Source: Rhizophagus irregularis
Taxonomy: Eukaryota > Glomeromycota > Glomeromycetes > Glomerales > Glomeraceae
Assembly (NCBI RefSeq): GCF_026210795.1
Contig: NC_089433.1
Location: 4,427,001-4,491,000, forward strand
DNA: 64,000 nucleotides
Reading direction: 5' to 3'
The notes beneath the pieces were generated by a model. That model searched no databases. It saw nothing but the letters and a program-made list of their open reading frames with translations, and had not been told where the DNA came from. The position numbers and the translations under genes are program-made. Position 1 is the stretch's first letter, and each line of letters begins with the position of its first letter. Positions 32,823-45,118 of the stretch are shown piece after piece.

Positions 32823-33150
32823 GACGTATACTTAACATTATCATCATATCTAATATTTTATTAAAATCAATACAAACTATTATATTTATATTTATCTTTA
32901 TATTATTACCACTTAACATGTTACAGGATTAATTCATTTTGATCATTAAATATAATATTTCTTTAATAAAACTAATAAACTCAAAATAAACCATAAAATT
33001 TATTATTTGATAAATATACAAAATACAAATCAACTTTTTAATATAAACCCTATTATATTACTTAAAATATATATAAATAATTACTGAATAATGCAATAAT
33101 TATATTATAACTCACTAACAATACCAAATTACCCTAGTTTTATTATTTAA
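32823..33150. other. Non-coding AT-rich region
   Basis: Nothing recognised apart from AT-rich sequence leading into the intron-signal array. Confidence 0.4.
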
Positions 33151-33560
33151 TTAATAGTTTGTTTTTTTATTTTGTAGGCAGTCAGTTCTTCAGATTTTGA
33201 GAGGTGAATATTGAGTTTTTTTTTAAAAAAAAAAATCTTTTTTTAATGAAACAATTACTAATATTTCATTATTTTCCTTTTTTTTAAGCATTTTAAAGTG
33301 GTATCAGATTTATTTTTTATAATTCTTTTTTTTAACGAAATGATCATTAATATTTCGTTACTTTACTTTCTTTCAGATGACAGTTTTTCAAATCTTAAGG
33401 TGTATATTTATTTTGGATACTGATTAGAAGTGTTGGAATTTGGAAATGGTAAGTTTTTTTGCGAAACTAAACCATTTCTCTTCTTTTTTAATAGAAACAT
33501 TAATTAATATTTTTTTGTTTTTCTTTTAAGTTTCGAAGGATCCAATTAGAAAGTTTCCCT
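33151..33560 (+). repeat. Intron-signal repeats (short array)
   Basis: At least three units follow the same plan as those at 2.4-5.5 kb: T-run plus AG, a short block, and a GTRARK-like donor. Examples: acceptor at 33176-33177, block 33178-33203, donor GTGAAT; acceptor TTTCTTTCAG near 33377 with a block ending before GTGTATATT. ACTAATATTTC replaces the usual CTAAC palindrome. Confidence 0.55.
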
Positions 33561-33659
33561 TGATATATACTTTTGGAATTAGATTAGTATAGTTTTAGTA
33601 TAGATTGATTTCAATAATTATTAATTTATTAATGTAATAAAATTATGCTATTATTCGAT

Positions 33660-34010
33660 GAGTGATAATATTTAGGCTACTCAAAAATTAAATAAAAAGC
33701 TACCTATAAATTGCTTAATAACAGCCTAATTACATAAATATTTAGTTACCTATAAGTATTGTAAAAGCTGCTATTATTAAATTATTGGACTATTTATAGG
33801 GAATTTATAGGTCACTTATTTATAATTCATTAAGCTACCTATAACTTTTACAAATTTTCACTTAAAAGCTGCTTATCAAAAAAAATTAAGTTACCTTCAA
33901 GGTAACCTAATTGTATTATTTAGATTAAAATTTGTGTCTGCTATTAGTTGGAATTTAGGTAATTAGTAGGTAACCTAGCAGTATTAAATTATTAGGTTTT
34001 AGTAAAGTTC
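33660..34010. repeat. Repeat region with GCTACCTATAA motifs
   Basis: GCTACCTATAA / TTATAGGTCAC and related motifs recur in both orientations. A perfect palindrome GTTACCTTCAAGGTAAC lies near 33889. AGGCTACTC at the left and GTAACCTAGC at the right may be inverted ends of a MITE. No gene. Confidence 0.4.
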
Positions 34011-34492
34011 TCCTTTTAGAATTATTTGAACACTAGGGATAGAGTAGTAAATATTTTATAAATTTCTTAGTTTGTAATTTAAATAATCTTATTATTAAAT
34101 AATTTATATTTAATTCAATGTATAAATTAAAAATGAATAACGTAAAATTTTTTATATTTATCTCAATAGATGATTGTATTTAATTTGTATTGTTGACTTT
34201 TATTTTTAATACTGTATTATTTAAATATTTTGGTTAACATAGGAAATACACCAAGGACATCTGGATTATATGATGCATTCATCAGTAAATTTTTTAGCAT
34301 ATGGTTCTAGAAGCTGATAATTTGCAGGTTCCTTAAAGTCTTTTAATAAATTATAAAGTTCTTTAAGGTTTCTATAATCAAGGATTTCCAATAAAAAGTT
34401 CTTTAAAAAAATTTTAATCTTTAGGAATCATTAAAATTACGTTTTTACGATCAAACTAATAGTGTATCGCATGATATAATACAATCTTTTCG

Positions 34493-34635
34493 ATCTTTTT
34501 TTTAAACTTTTTCAAATAAACTTTCATTCTCCCTCTTTCCATTTTCTTCATCCTTTCCTCTTTTCTTACTGTTTCCTTCACCCTCATTTACTCTCTTTCC
34601 TTCTCTCATCCTCTCTTTCCGTTTCTTAACCAGTC
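34493..34635 (+). promoter_or_regulatory. Second pyrimidine-rich tract before an intron-signal array
   Basis: A C/T-dominated stretch (CTCCCTCTTTCC, CATCCTTTCCTC, CTCTCTTTCCTTCTCTC) precedes the array beginning at 34741, paralleling 2266-2400. Confidence 0.35.
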
Positions 34636-34699
34636 ATATATAGTATATGAATATATGTGATATATGTGAGTGACTTCAACAAAACTTTAGACATAATGT

Positions 34700-35940
34700 T
34701 GATGTTGACTAATGAACGTTTTGTTTTTTTTCCTTTTTTTAGATGACAGGTTTTTTGGATATTTGAGCAAAACTTTTGTCAAGTAAAAAATATTAATGAA
34801 CATTACTAACTGTTCGTTTCTCTCAAGTAAAAGAATTTTTTTTATATTAATAAATATTATTAACTGTTCGTTTTGTTTTCATTTTTTAGGTGATTTTTTG
34901 AATATTTCTTAATGTGAGATCAGTAAGTAAAACAATTTTTTTTTCAATTATTTTTAATACTAATAAACAATACTAATACTAATAAACAATACTGTTATCT
35001 GTCAGTTTTTTATTCGCTAGGTTAATAAGCGATATATAACTTGAGGTTATGATGAGCAGAAGGATCGGTAAGGTTGGAAATCGGACTTGATCGACGCAGA
35101 TCTTATCTAAAAATTATTAATTCAAATTAAAATCCGATCAGATATGAATAAAGTATAGCTTCCCAATAGCCTATACAATCAGACGTAAATAAAGGATTTG
35201 CGCTAAACCAAAAATAATTAATAAATAAGGATAAGGTGTATAAACGAAAAATAAAATGTAAGTTTAAAAGTGTAAGGAAATATTTTTTTAGTGAATATCT
35301 TAACCGATAATTCTCTTTATTAAATTTATGACGACTCTTTTTATAACAAATTAAACACTAATTACAACATGTTAAATTTATCACATATACAAACTATATA
35401 AACTAAATAAATTATATAACATAAATTAACTATATAAAATACAATAAATATATTAAATATAATAACTATACGTAATATAACAACTATGTTAGCTATGGTA
35501 ACCTTATCAAATATAACAATTATATTTACTATCTTTAACATATTGTATATGTTGAATACATTAAACATTCGCAACATAGATCATCGTCACGTTATAACTT
35601 GATCATGTGACGTTGTTCGACATAACAATACTAACTATTCGTTTTGTTTCCTTTTTTAGGCAATTTTTTAAATCTTTCTTAATGTGGAACTGGGGAGTAA
35701 AAAAATTTTTTGTTTTTTTTTTATATTAACGAACATCACTAACTGTTTGTTATTTCTTTTTTTAAGTGGAGTATTTATGAACATGGAATACTGGCAAGTA
35801 AAAAAAAATTTTTCAATTTTTAACAAACATTACTTGTTTGTTTGTATCTTTTTTAGGCATTCTTTTATCTGTGTCTCTCTGGACATAACCTGTAGTCTAA
35901 TTACGTTTCGGACCTCTTGTTCAACACTCATATAAACATA
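34700..35940 (+). repeat. Intron-signal array, interrupted by a solo LTR
   Basis: Exon-like blocks between AG and GT: 34743-34782, 34890-34922, 35660-35696, 35767-35797 and one from 35857. Each unit carries GAACATTACTAACTGTTCG or a variant, placing the branch-like TACTAAC in an imperfect palindrome, then a T-run and TTTTTAG. The 635-bp insertion at 34993-35627 splits one such palindrome. Confidence 0.7.
34993..35627. mobile_element. Solo LTR or small LTR-like insertion
   Basis: Starts TGTTATCTG and ends GACATAACA (inverted ends TGTTAT/ATAACA, TG...CA), flanked by a 4-bp duplication ATAC (34989-34992 and 35628-35631). Removing it and one ATAC restores AACAATACTAACTATTCG, the array's branch-point motif. 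The 4-bp duplication size equals that of the gypsy element at 8605. The inner sequence does not match that LTR, so it is another family. It holds no coding region. Confidence 0.7.
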
Positions 35941-36000
35941 TACGATCAGAATTTCTCAGAGGGCGTATTGTTTATAAAGAAAGAACTGGAATATAATTAA

Positions 36001-36110
36001 TAAAAAAAAAACGTTTCGGCGTTTTTTTTCTAATAATTTTATATGAAAAAACGCCGAAACGTTTTTTCTTAATAGTAATGCAAAAAAAAAAACGTTTTCA
36101 GCGTTTTTTT
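36001..36110. repeat. Strong hairpin AAAACGTTTCGGCGTTTT
   Basis: AAAAAACGTTTCGGCGTTTT at about 36006 is followed, after a loop of about 20 nt, by its reverse complement AAAACGCCGAAACGTTTTTT. A third related copy (AAAACGTTTTCAGCGTTTT) lies at about 36090. Function unknown. Confidence 0.7.
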
Positions 36111-36790
36111 TTACATATTTGACCCATCTGACCAGAAATATTATGTAGGGTACCAACTAGCATTACTAATTGTTCATGTCTTTGTTCATAGAATGTTGGT
36201 AAAGAAAAAAGACAATAAAGACAATCAAAAGGTTGAGAAATTCAAAAGGTTGAGAAATTGATAAATTCAATTTCAACCTAGCCAGCATTACAAGTTATTT
36301 CTCATGCATTATAATTTCAGGTTGCCCTTTGCGATATTTAACCAACAAGTGTACTTTATTGAAAACAAAAGAAAAAAGTTTATAAATTTTATTGTAAATT
36401 AAATTATCATACTAAAGTATTTATCTGTCTTGAATTTATAAACAATTAGTTTTTTAACCAAATTAAAATGTTTGACTTATTTTCAATTTTTTTTTTTTTA
36501 GATAGGATAGCCCATTGGATGTGTTGGAAATTGATGGGAGAAATTTCATTATTTGAAACATCTGCTAGAATTTTAATTTTTTCTTTTTAGATGTCAGATT
36601 TCTTTAGACATATAAAGATTTAGTAGGTGAAGATTTCTTTGAATCATTTATTTTAACAAGATGTTTATTAACTACTTTATCTTAAAGATAAATATGTAAT
36701 TAATTATTTGTTTTGTTTTTCCAGTCAAAAAATTTAAACTCGGTTCACTGAACTGAGCAAATTTAATACTATTTTATATATAAATTATTA
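36111..36790. other. Non-coding, scattered intron-signal units
   Basis: Two more acceptor-like T-runs plus AG, at about 36490-36500 and 36580-36590 followed by ATGTCAGATTTC, fit the array pattern weakly. CAAAAGGTTGAGAAATT is directly repeated near 36225. No gene. Confidence 0.35.
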
Positions 36791-36829
36791 TATTGAAATT
36801 TCTGTTCATTGCTCCTCTCCTTTTAATTG

Positions 36830-37969
36830 TTATATTAATTTTCTCATTTTGTTATATCTGTAAGTAGAAGGATCAAAAATACCTTTTGTTCCCCAATCAA
36901 AAACATTTCTTTCACCTTCCTCCACAACAGATCCAACATTAACATTTATAATATCAACAAATTCTACTTCATCATACTTTCTCTTTGTTCCAGAAATGCC
37001 ATCAATCTAGTATTTATTTTTACATAAATTATTTAAAGATTATAATATCAAAACAAAAATAAATTTATTAACTTACTGGAATCCCTAGAGTTCTCATTAA
37101 TTCTAATTCATATTTACTTAATTGTAAACAAAATCCACAGTTAGGTTCTACAATTGATCTTTTTTTCTTTACATAATTAAGAGCTCTATTATAAGTGCAC
37201 CCATATTGATTCATTAAATAAGCCAAAATTAATGAAGCAGAACGTGATACTCCCGCCCAACAATGAACCAGAACTCGCCCTCCATCTCGTTTTGCATCAT
37301 ATATAAATTTATTAGAAACCTATAAATTTTATAAGAATTATTATCATCCAATCAAAAATATTTATATAAATAATCATTAAAAAATTATAAAGAGTACTTA
37401 CATTAAAGAACTTTTCTATATTTTCTTCTGGTCTATCCTTAACATATAATCTTAAATATTTAGGAGATTTCCAATTGGGATACCTAATTAAAAAATAAAA
37501 CTAATAAAAAAAAAAGTTAAAATAAAATTAAATATTATTATTTAATCACTTACTTTTGTAAAAGGGAAATAGGAATCTTTGATTCAAAAAAATTTCTACA
37601 TGGTGAAATATTTATGATATGTGTAATTTTATTCTTAGCTAACAAATCACCATTGGCGCCTACTTTTGCTCCTGATAAATACAAGAAGTCTTTTAATATC
37701 ACTGATGGCTTTCTAGCTTTATGGGCTGATGCCAAGGCAATTCGAGATAGACTTTTTTCCTAAAAAAAAAAATTAAATATTTTAATTTAAATATTTAAAT
37801 CCAAATTTATGTTTGGAGTTACATTACATACATTAATAGAAGTTCTAAATCGAGGTACTGTTAATCCTCCAATAACCTGATTTGGATATATAGGTCCAAA
37901 ATAAATGTTATTTGCAACCTCTTTTTTGACATTTTCAGTAGTAATAGTTTTAGTAGCAAGATCAGGCAT
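36830..37969 (-). CDS. Dual-specificity protein phosphatase, five exons
   Basis: Exons 37969-37832, 37759-37554, 37483-37402, 37319-37077 and 37006-36830 join in phase through four GT...AG introns (about 70-82 nt) to give 281 aa. The catalytic loop VHCWAGVSRSAS (Cys162, Arg168; HCX5R) and an upstream general-acid Asp131 in LYVKDRPEEN define a DUSP-type cysteine phosphatase acting on phosphoprotein (Tyr/Ser/Thr). The block with NKITHIINISP before it is the usual N-terminal DUSP strand. The C-terminal exon (IDGISGTKRKYDEVEF...) has no known motif. No membrane or signal segment, so it is probably cytosolic or nuclear. The intact frame suggests a working gene. Confidence 0.88.
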
Positions 37970-39925
37970 ACTAAAAAAATAATAATGATGATAACAATTA
38001 ATATACTAAATTATTTATTTAGTCATTTATCACAAAATAAAAATTGTTAAAACAAAGGCTTTTACCTGATTGTAAAAAAGTAAATAAATAATTGATTTTA
38101 AATATATGTATGATAAGAATAATAAAATTTCAACACTTTAATGGGAAAACTGAAAAAAGAATGGATGTTTCACAGGCACTCTATTAATAAAAAGAAAAAA
38201 GAATTATCAGTATGATTATTAAATATAAAATTTTGAGATGAAATGAAAATTGAATGAAATGCATGTATTGAATTGCAACGAATCTGATATGATAATTCTA
38301 TCTTTCTGATAAAATTAATGTTTTGAGAACATAGCGAATTGATATAAATTACTTGATATAAAAATTCATATATAACGAAAGGGAAAATCTTAAATGTAAG
38401 TATATTTAAACAAAAAGACTTGCATAAGGAAGGGATAAAATCAATTTCTAAAAAGTCATGTATGTCATGTATGTACATGATAAAGAAATTTATTTAAGAA
38501 GTGAAGAAATGAAATTTGTAGGTTGCGTTACAGAGGTTTGAATTCTATAGTAACTAGAAGAAAACCACGCGTTTTGTTTTATTGTTTTGATTATTTTGGT
38601 TAGCTGACTGAACTAAAAGGAAATAATTTACCTGCAGATTTTGCTAATATCAAAGAATTGTCCCTATTAACAGTGATAAATGAAGACAAAAATTTCATAG
38701 TAGGTTAACAAGGATATTGCAGTAATCATTACTAAATATGCGCAAAAAACATTTCTAGAAGATATTTTTGTAAAATTAATAAGGTTACAAAAATATCAGG
38801 TTACAAAAATATCATTTCATGGAAGCGTTCAAAAAATTTATATAGTTCCTTCAAATTAAGCGTTACCTAATCGTTGTTATAAGAAAGCCTAGTCGTTGTT
38901 ATAAGAAGCTATGTTATAAAAAATTTAATAAATTTATAAAAAAGGGGGAGACGTTAATTATATATTGATCTGATCATATATTGTCATTATATATTTCAGC
39001 AACCAATGGTAAACTTAGTCTATTGATGTATCTTAATAACTTAATAAATAAGCTTTTTTGAAACTTTCATATATTTGTACATTAAATGACTCATCAGGAT
39101 TGCTACTGCGCCAAAATAACAATAGAAACAAAAGCAACATATTTAAAAGTAACTACTTTTGTAAACAGTGGTAACAAACTAACAAAGAGACGGTTTCGCT
39201 TACAGTAATTGAATTACGAAACAAATATGAAAGTGTAATATGATATAACTCGCGAATTACTTAGATAAGTAAAATAATTATTATATTTTTCAATCTAACC
39301 GGGAATGAAAATAAACTATGTTACAGTATACATAACGCCTAATGTATAATCAGAAAGATTAACTATTTTTGTTATGATCAAAACATTTTGGTTAGTATGG
39401 AAAAATATATGATTTGTTGAAAATTCACTAAAATTCATTGTTAATTTCGACTATCGAATGAGTCATGCGGTATAAATTTACTACTTTGTTGCACATCATT
39501 TATCACCCATATGACTCATGAATAGATGTTTCTTTACAATATTAACCTGAATTAAAATAATATATTTTCTTCAAATGTATTATTGCTTTATTAAATGTTT
39601 AAATACATGATGGGAAAACTTATTTAAAAAGTTTACCCTCACGTGATCATTTTTCTGAAAAATTTTTTATAGGGTTATTTAATAATTCTCCTAATTATTC
39701 ACTAATCACTAATTAATGATATTTGATATATTATAAAATTTAAAAGACTCAATAGAATGATTATCGCTACATATAATATATCGGTATGTCGAATAACGAT
39801 ATACCGAGTATGGTGGTCTTCGTCTGATATAAAATTTTCTATTGCATTCTTTACAATGTTCTCCATGTCACTAAATATGGATGGTTGGCGCGCCAAAGTT
39901 TTTTTTACGTTTAATATTAATGCAA
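37970..39925. other. Intergenic region
   Basis: No gene supported. Frames at 38170-38478 and 39702-39953 lack recognisable domains and splice context. The first few hundred bases may be the phosphatase promoter. Confidence 0.4.
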
Positions 39926-39929
39926 TAGC

Positions 39930-40300
39930 GGTCATAAGCAACCGACTCCTCATAATTCCTAAAGTTATATAATATGTAAAGTACTGTAAATTTATGCCAT
40001 TCTTTCATTATTTCACGCCTTAACCTTCTAGGTAGTTTTTTTGAAATATAAATTTTCAAGAAGCCATTACACATTTCTCTAGAATTTTTAATTTCACCTT
40101 AGTTCTATCGAAAATTTACGCATAACAAACTATTTTGTAAGAAAAAATCGGTGTTTTGCAGCTAAAATGCATCAATCATAATAAATTATGTTTATAATTC
40201 TACACATTATCAAGGTTAGCATCACACTTAAACCTCAAAAAAATTTTAATGGTGTTGTTACTTGAATTTAGGAATTATGAGGGGCGGATAACTTATGACC
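39930..40300. mobile_element. Short inverted-repeat (MITE-like) element
   Basis: GGTCATAAGCAACCGACTCCTCATAATTCCTAAA at the left is mirrored by TTTAGGAATTATGAGGGGCGGATAACTTATGACC at the right, inverted repeats of about 34 bp around about 300 bp of AT-rich sequence. The layout resembles Tc1/mariner-derived MITEs, but no TA duplication was confirmed. Confidence 0.6.
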
Positions 40301-41075
40301 ACTACTATATTATAATATTTTGGCCCAAATTAATATAATATATTTTTCCAATTTTTTAACCGGACTGGCACTTAAAATGATTTTTAATTTTAAATAATAA
40401 GAAAAATTACTTCACGTTAGAAAGCCTGTAATAATTTATAATAATAAAGTTCAATTCTGTATTAAAATAAAATAGATTTTGATTTTTGAGAATGAAATCA
40501 TCATCTTGTTTTAAAAAATTTAAACGGAATCATTGACTATTGATTGTTGTATAAAGTAAAAAAAAAAACAATGTATTTTTAGATCTGAAACGTTACCATC
40601 ACGTGATAATGTGCAGCTAAAACTGCATGTATACATATCATTCAAAATCACTCTAAATAAAATATATTGCATATAAAAAAATTTTCATACTTAATATTCC
40701 AATTATAAAATCCCATTTTCGGTAAAACCTTTACCGAAGTTCATTAACATGAAACTTTGAATGCATGATTGTGTACAAAAAATAAGCCTTAAATGATTAG
40801 ATCGCATTTTAATTTTAACCTATTATAGAATATTGCCGACTTATAAAGTTCCGAATAAAAATATATAAACACGGAATAATTGAAAAAATGTTTTTTTTTA
40901 AAAGAAATTAATCTTTCTTTTGGAACAGAAAATTTCAAAAAAAAAAACAAATAAAAATAAAATAAAAATAAAAATAAAAATAGAGAAAAAAATAAAATAA
41001 ATAAATAAAGTAAATACATTTTTTTAAGATACTACACTTTTTAATGACAACAATACATTAATAAATTACGTAATC
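40301..41075. other. Intergenic, low complexity near 40870-41010
   Basis: AAATAAAAATAAAAATA-type runs. It includes the probable promoter of the membrane-protein gene at 41076. No gene. Confidence 0.4.
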
Positions 41076-42769
41076 ATGGTTAAGGTATTTTTGATCCTTT
41101 TTTTATGTTTTTTTATGACGTATATTAATATTTGCTGCGGCTAATATTAATAATTTACGTTAATTTCTCTAATATAGTGGGATAGATTAGCGGAATCAAA
41201 GTCCGTAGTATTATTTGCTACAACATCAGTAATTCAAGCTGTTGTGTTAATATGTTTACAATTAAGAATTTTCACTCGTAATGTTTATGGATGGTTGAAT
41301 CTTAATTCAGAATTAGGTGGAGCTGCTGATGCTTGTTTATATTCCGGTACCTTTGATTCGTTTATGATACTTACCTTCGAAAGTGTTATGTTTATTTTCC
41401 TATACTTGTTTCAATTATATGTTTGTATAAGCGCGGTAATGTATCTTTTAATATCTTTAATCTCTCTTGATGAAATTATTATTTTAATGATGATTTTCTT
41501 TATTCTAGGTTCTTCATAAAAATACGATCCAAGTTTTCATGATCGCATTAACAAATTTTTGTTACGTGGTTCTTGGAGTTGTAAGTATAAAATGCGATAC
41601 TGTCGTACTATAATAACTATAATGTTTAATATTCTTTCTTTTCCTCACCAGGTACAACTGATCGAAACCAAAGAAACACATAATAAAATTCTTAACGATT
41701 GTCCCATGATCGCTTTTGATCCGGAATTTATGATACGTGAAGTACCTAATATCATAATGATTACATTATTGGCATTTGTAATGGGATATTTATCATTTAA
41801 ATTATACAAACAATTTGGTTGGATCATTTATAAAAAAATTGGTGATGATATTCAAATGCAATGTAAGTAATTTATGTGATCTATGTGATCTATGTGATTT
41901 ATTTAAGATTTCTATCCTAATTATTAATCAAACTTTTTATTCTAGCGAGATATAGGACTCGATTAATATTTTTAATGTTATTAAAACTCAATTTATTGAT
42001 GATTTTATTGTTTAGTATATTAATTGTACCTTATTCAATTAATGGTTCTGAAAAGACATTAGTTTATATTGATTTTATATTTTTCATGTCAGTAAGTTTA
42101 TTTAACGCTTTGGCTTATAAATCGGTAAGTAAATTTAAATTTATTTAATTTATTTAATAAAATTCAATTAAATAAAATTGTTTACTTTCTCCTATAGATT
42201 ACGAACGAGTATAAGAATGGAATGAATTCATTTTTAACATTCTGGGTGATAGCTATGGCAGTTTATGGGTGGTTTTTTTACATTGGATTTTCTTTGACAT
42301 TCGCTTATAAGTTGTATATTGGTTCTATTTTCGGTAAGTTATTAAATAATTTGTTTCGGGTATTATCGTAGATTATTCGTTATCGCCGACTTACTTTATT
42401 ACATATTTATTCATCTTTATTCATCTTTAAGGTATTTTCTTCTTGTTACTCGGAGTGGTAAGTAAAAAAAAAAACGAATCTTTTATTTCTTCAAAAAATT
42501 AAAATTAAAATTTTGTTTTTTTTTAGTTGACATTTGTAATTGGAATATCCGTTACGAAAAATTTTGGAAAGGGATTAAAAGAATATCGTAAGTTTTTTAT
42601 TATTACATTTTCATTTTTTTTCTTTGAAAATTCCTTCGAACGATCTTATTAACGTTATTCATAAATAAATTTAGTAACAATTCATAAGAGTGGAATTAAA
42701 AAAATCGAAGAATATGAATATAAGTACGATAATAATCATAATAGTAATAGTAATAACAATAATATCTGA
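41076..42769 (+). CDS. Multi-pass membrane protein, nine exons (paralog A)
   Basis: Exons 41076-41084, 41178-41435, 41509-41580, 41652-41862, 41946-42124, 42198-42333, 42432-42457, 42527-42587 and 42675-42769 join in phase to 348 aa. Seven or eight hydrophobic segments are visible, for example VVLFATTSVIQAVVLICL, SVMFIFLYLFQLYV, IIMITLLAFVMGYL, LLMILLFSILIVPYS, IDFIFFMSVSLFNAL and FLTFWVIAMAVYGWFF. The tail is Asn-rich and hydrophilic. No known family was recognised. The 9-nt first exon (MVK) is the least certain. The gene is convergent with paralog B (43188-45118); exon lengths 72, 211, 136 and 26 are identical in both. A receptor or transporter role cannot be assigned. Confidence 0.8.
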
Positions 42770-43187
42770 TAATGATAAAGGTATTATTGATCATGATTCG
42801 AAGGATGAATGATTGAGTTTTTGGTCTAGTTTAGAAATAGATTTTTATTTTTAATGACCTTTTATTTTTATTATAATAAATTTGTCTTTAATTTCTTTAT
42901 AAAATCGATAATTTTAATTGAGACGTTAAAATTTATGTGTTCAGATTCAGAAATTCGTTCGGATTAAAAATTAATGTTCATCGAGATATGACTTATGAGA
43001 TATTCACGTTCGAAGCATAAAATAATAATAATCTTTCATTTTGAATTTTTATTTTTTTTTAAAATAAAAATGTTTTAAAAAAATATTAGGAAATATAATA
43101 ATATAAATATAAATGTTTTTTTTTTTAAAAAAAAAAATATGTACTAATAATATAAAATGAATTAATTTACGAATCCTCTTCTTTTTT
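42770..43187. other. Shared 3' region of two convergent genes
   Basis: About 420 bp between the stop codons of the convergent paralogs. AT-rich with T-runs; no other feature. Confidence 0.5.
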
Positions 43188-45118
43188 TTAAAAATCGATA
43201 ACGAATTTATCTTTTTCAAATTTCGGATCACTAGAATCACGTTTTACCGCGCGTGATTTCGATATTAAATTGCTCTTATCATCATCCGGATGATCATCCG
43301 TGTCCGTCCGTTTTTTTACTTTTTCATTGTATTAAAATAAAAGTTTACGTTAATATATATATATTATATATAAAAGATGTATAATATACAACTTTTTTTT
43401 TTTTACTTACGATTTTTTAATCCTTTCCCAAAATTTTTATATACAAATAACGCATATATTAATGTGCTCTAAAAAAAAAATCAAAAAAAAAGGTTCAAAA
43501 TTAATAAAACAAATATAAATATGATATATATATATATATGCTAGGAATATTATAAAAACTTGCCAACGAAAATCCAAAACAAATAATCCCTATTTTAAAA
43601 AATCAAATTAATAAAATTAATAAAACAATTTTTTTTTAAAAAAAAAAAAATTAGCAATAAATAATAAATAATTGAAATTATTATTATTATAAAAAAAAAA
43701 TTAATTACCCATAATAAATCCAATATACCAACTAGTTTCTAATGATAAATTAAATACCACGACACATAATCCAGCAAAATTAAATAATGCAACTACCCAA
43801 AAAACTATAAATATCAACATCCCAGTTGCCCATTCGTTATTAAGCTATTAAAAAAAAAAATCAACATAAGTAAATTTTTTTTAAAAAAAAACAAAAAAAA
43901 ATATATATATATATTATTTTAATTATTTGAATAATTACCGATTTATACGCTAAAATTTCAAATAAAAATGATATCATCATAATAATAGTACTAACGATCA
44001 TTAAAGGTTTATTATCACCTTCAAATAATATATAAAAAACTGGTACAAGTAATCCAGCAAATAATATGATCATAAGTGCATCTAATTTTAATAACATTAT
44101 AAATATAAGCCTAGTTTTATATAATTCTATAAAATTAAAAAAAAATATGTTAATAATAGATCAGTATTTCAATTTATCGTGAAGTACAGAACGTGAATAT
44201 GCGGAATTGTAATGGATAAAGTTATAATTTACAAACAATTGAAACAATTGAAAATATTGTTATAAAACTTAACTTTGCATCTTAACGTCACTTCCAAATG
44301 CTTTATAAATATCCCAACCAAATTGACGATATAATTTATGTGATAAATATCCCATAATCATTGCTAATATTGCCAAAGCTACAATAAAAAATATCTCAAA
44401 CTTTTCAAATTGTGGATAAAATTCCAATCCTGGGCATGATTTTCTAAAGTCATTACTTGTAGTCCCAATTTCAAATAATTGCATCTATAAAAGAAATTTT
44501 CTTTTTAAAAAAAAATTATTAAGGAAAAAATAATCCTAAGAATATTTACAATTCCAATAAAGATAAACGCCAGATTGATCGATGCGATAGTAATAATTTG
44601 TATTGTATTTCGATGAAATATCTGGAAAAAAAAAAAGATAAAGCATATTTATTGAAACGAACCGTGTATTATAATAAACTCTTTTTCCTATATTATTATA
44701 AAAAAAAAATTTAAGAATGTTACCGCATTAAAACAGAAATATAATTGAAAGAAATAAAAAAAAATAAACATTAAATCTTCCATAGTTAACACATAAAGTG
44801 AAAGAAATTGTTCATCATAACATTTTTCAACTATTTCCGTTCCACTTAATTTACTTGATTTGTACATTTTTAGGAGACTACTCCCATTACGTTGCAAAAT
44901 ACGAAATTGAAGGTAAATTAAAATTAATGCTTGAGCTACTGAAATAAGAATGAAAAAAACCGTATGATTTGATGCAGTAATTCTACTCCACTAATTAAGA
45001 AAAAAAAAAGGAAAATTTTAAGTGATATCTCACATTGATCTCTTTAATATTATAAACTTTATTTTTTGCTTACTTTTTTCTTGAGATCTTGTATCAAATT
45101 CGTGATTATCCAATTCAT
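43188..45118 (-). CDS. Multi-pass membrane protein, nine exons (paralog B)
   Basis: Exons 45118-45074, 44990-44724, 44621-44550, 44484-44274, 44126-43939, 43844-43709, 43589-43564, 43468-43411 and 43318-43188 join in phase to 377 aa. Hydrophobic segments match those of paralog A in order (for example FFIVALAILAMIMGYLSHKLYRQFGWDIYK versus IIMITLLAFVMGYLSFKLYKQFGWIIYK). The intron after exon 7 starts GCAAGT, a GC-AG intron, and the one after exon 4 starts GTTAAG. The C-terminus is charged (DDHPDDDK) and unlike A. The two genes are an inverted tail-to-tail duplication. Last-exon acceptor choice is less certain. Confidence 0.8.

Noticed and set aside
38170-38478. 102-codon minus-strand frame
   Set aside because: No ATG with context, no domain, no splice partner; AT-rich intergenic DNA.
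39702-40074. Two overlapping minus-strand frames, one with a hydrophobic end
   Set aside because: They overlap the inverted-repeat element at 39930-40300 and have no recognisable motif.
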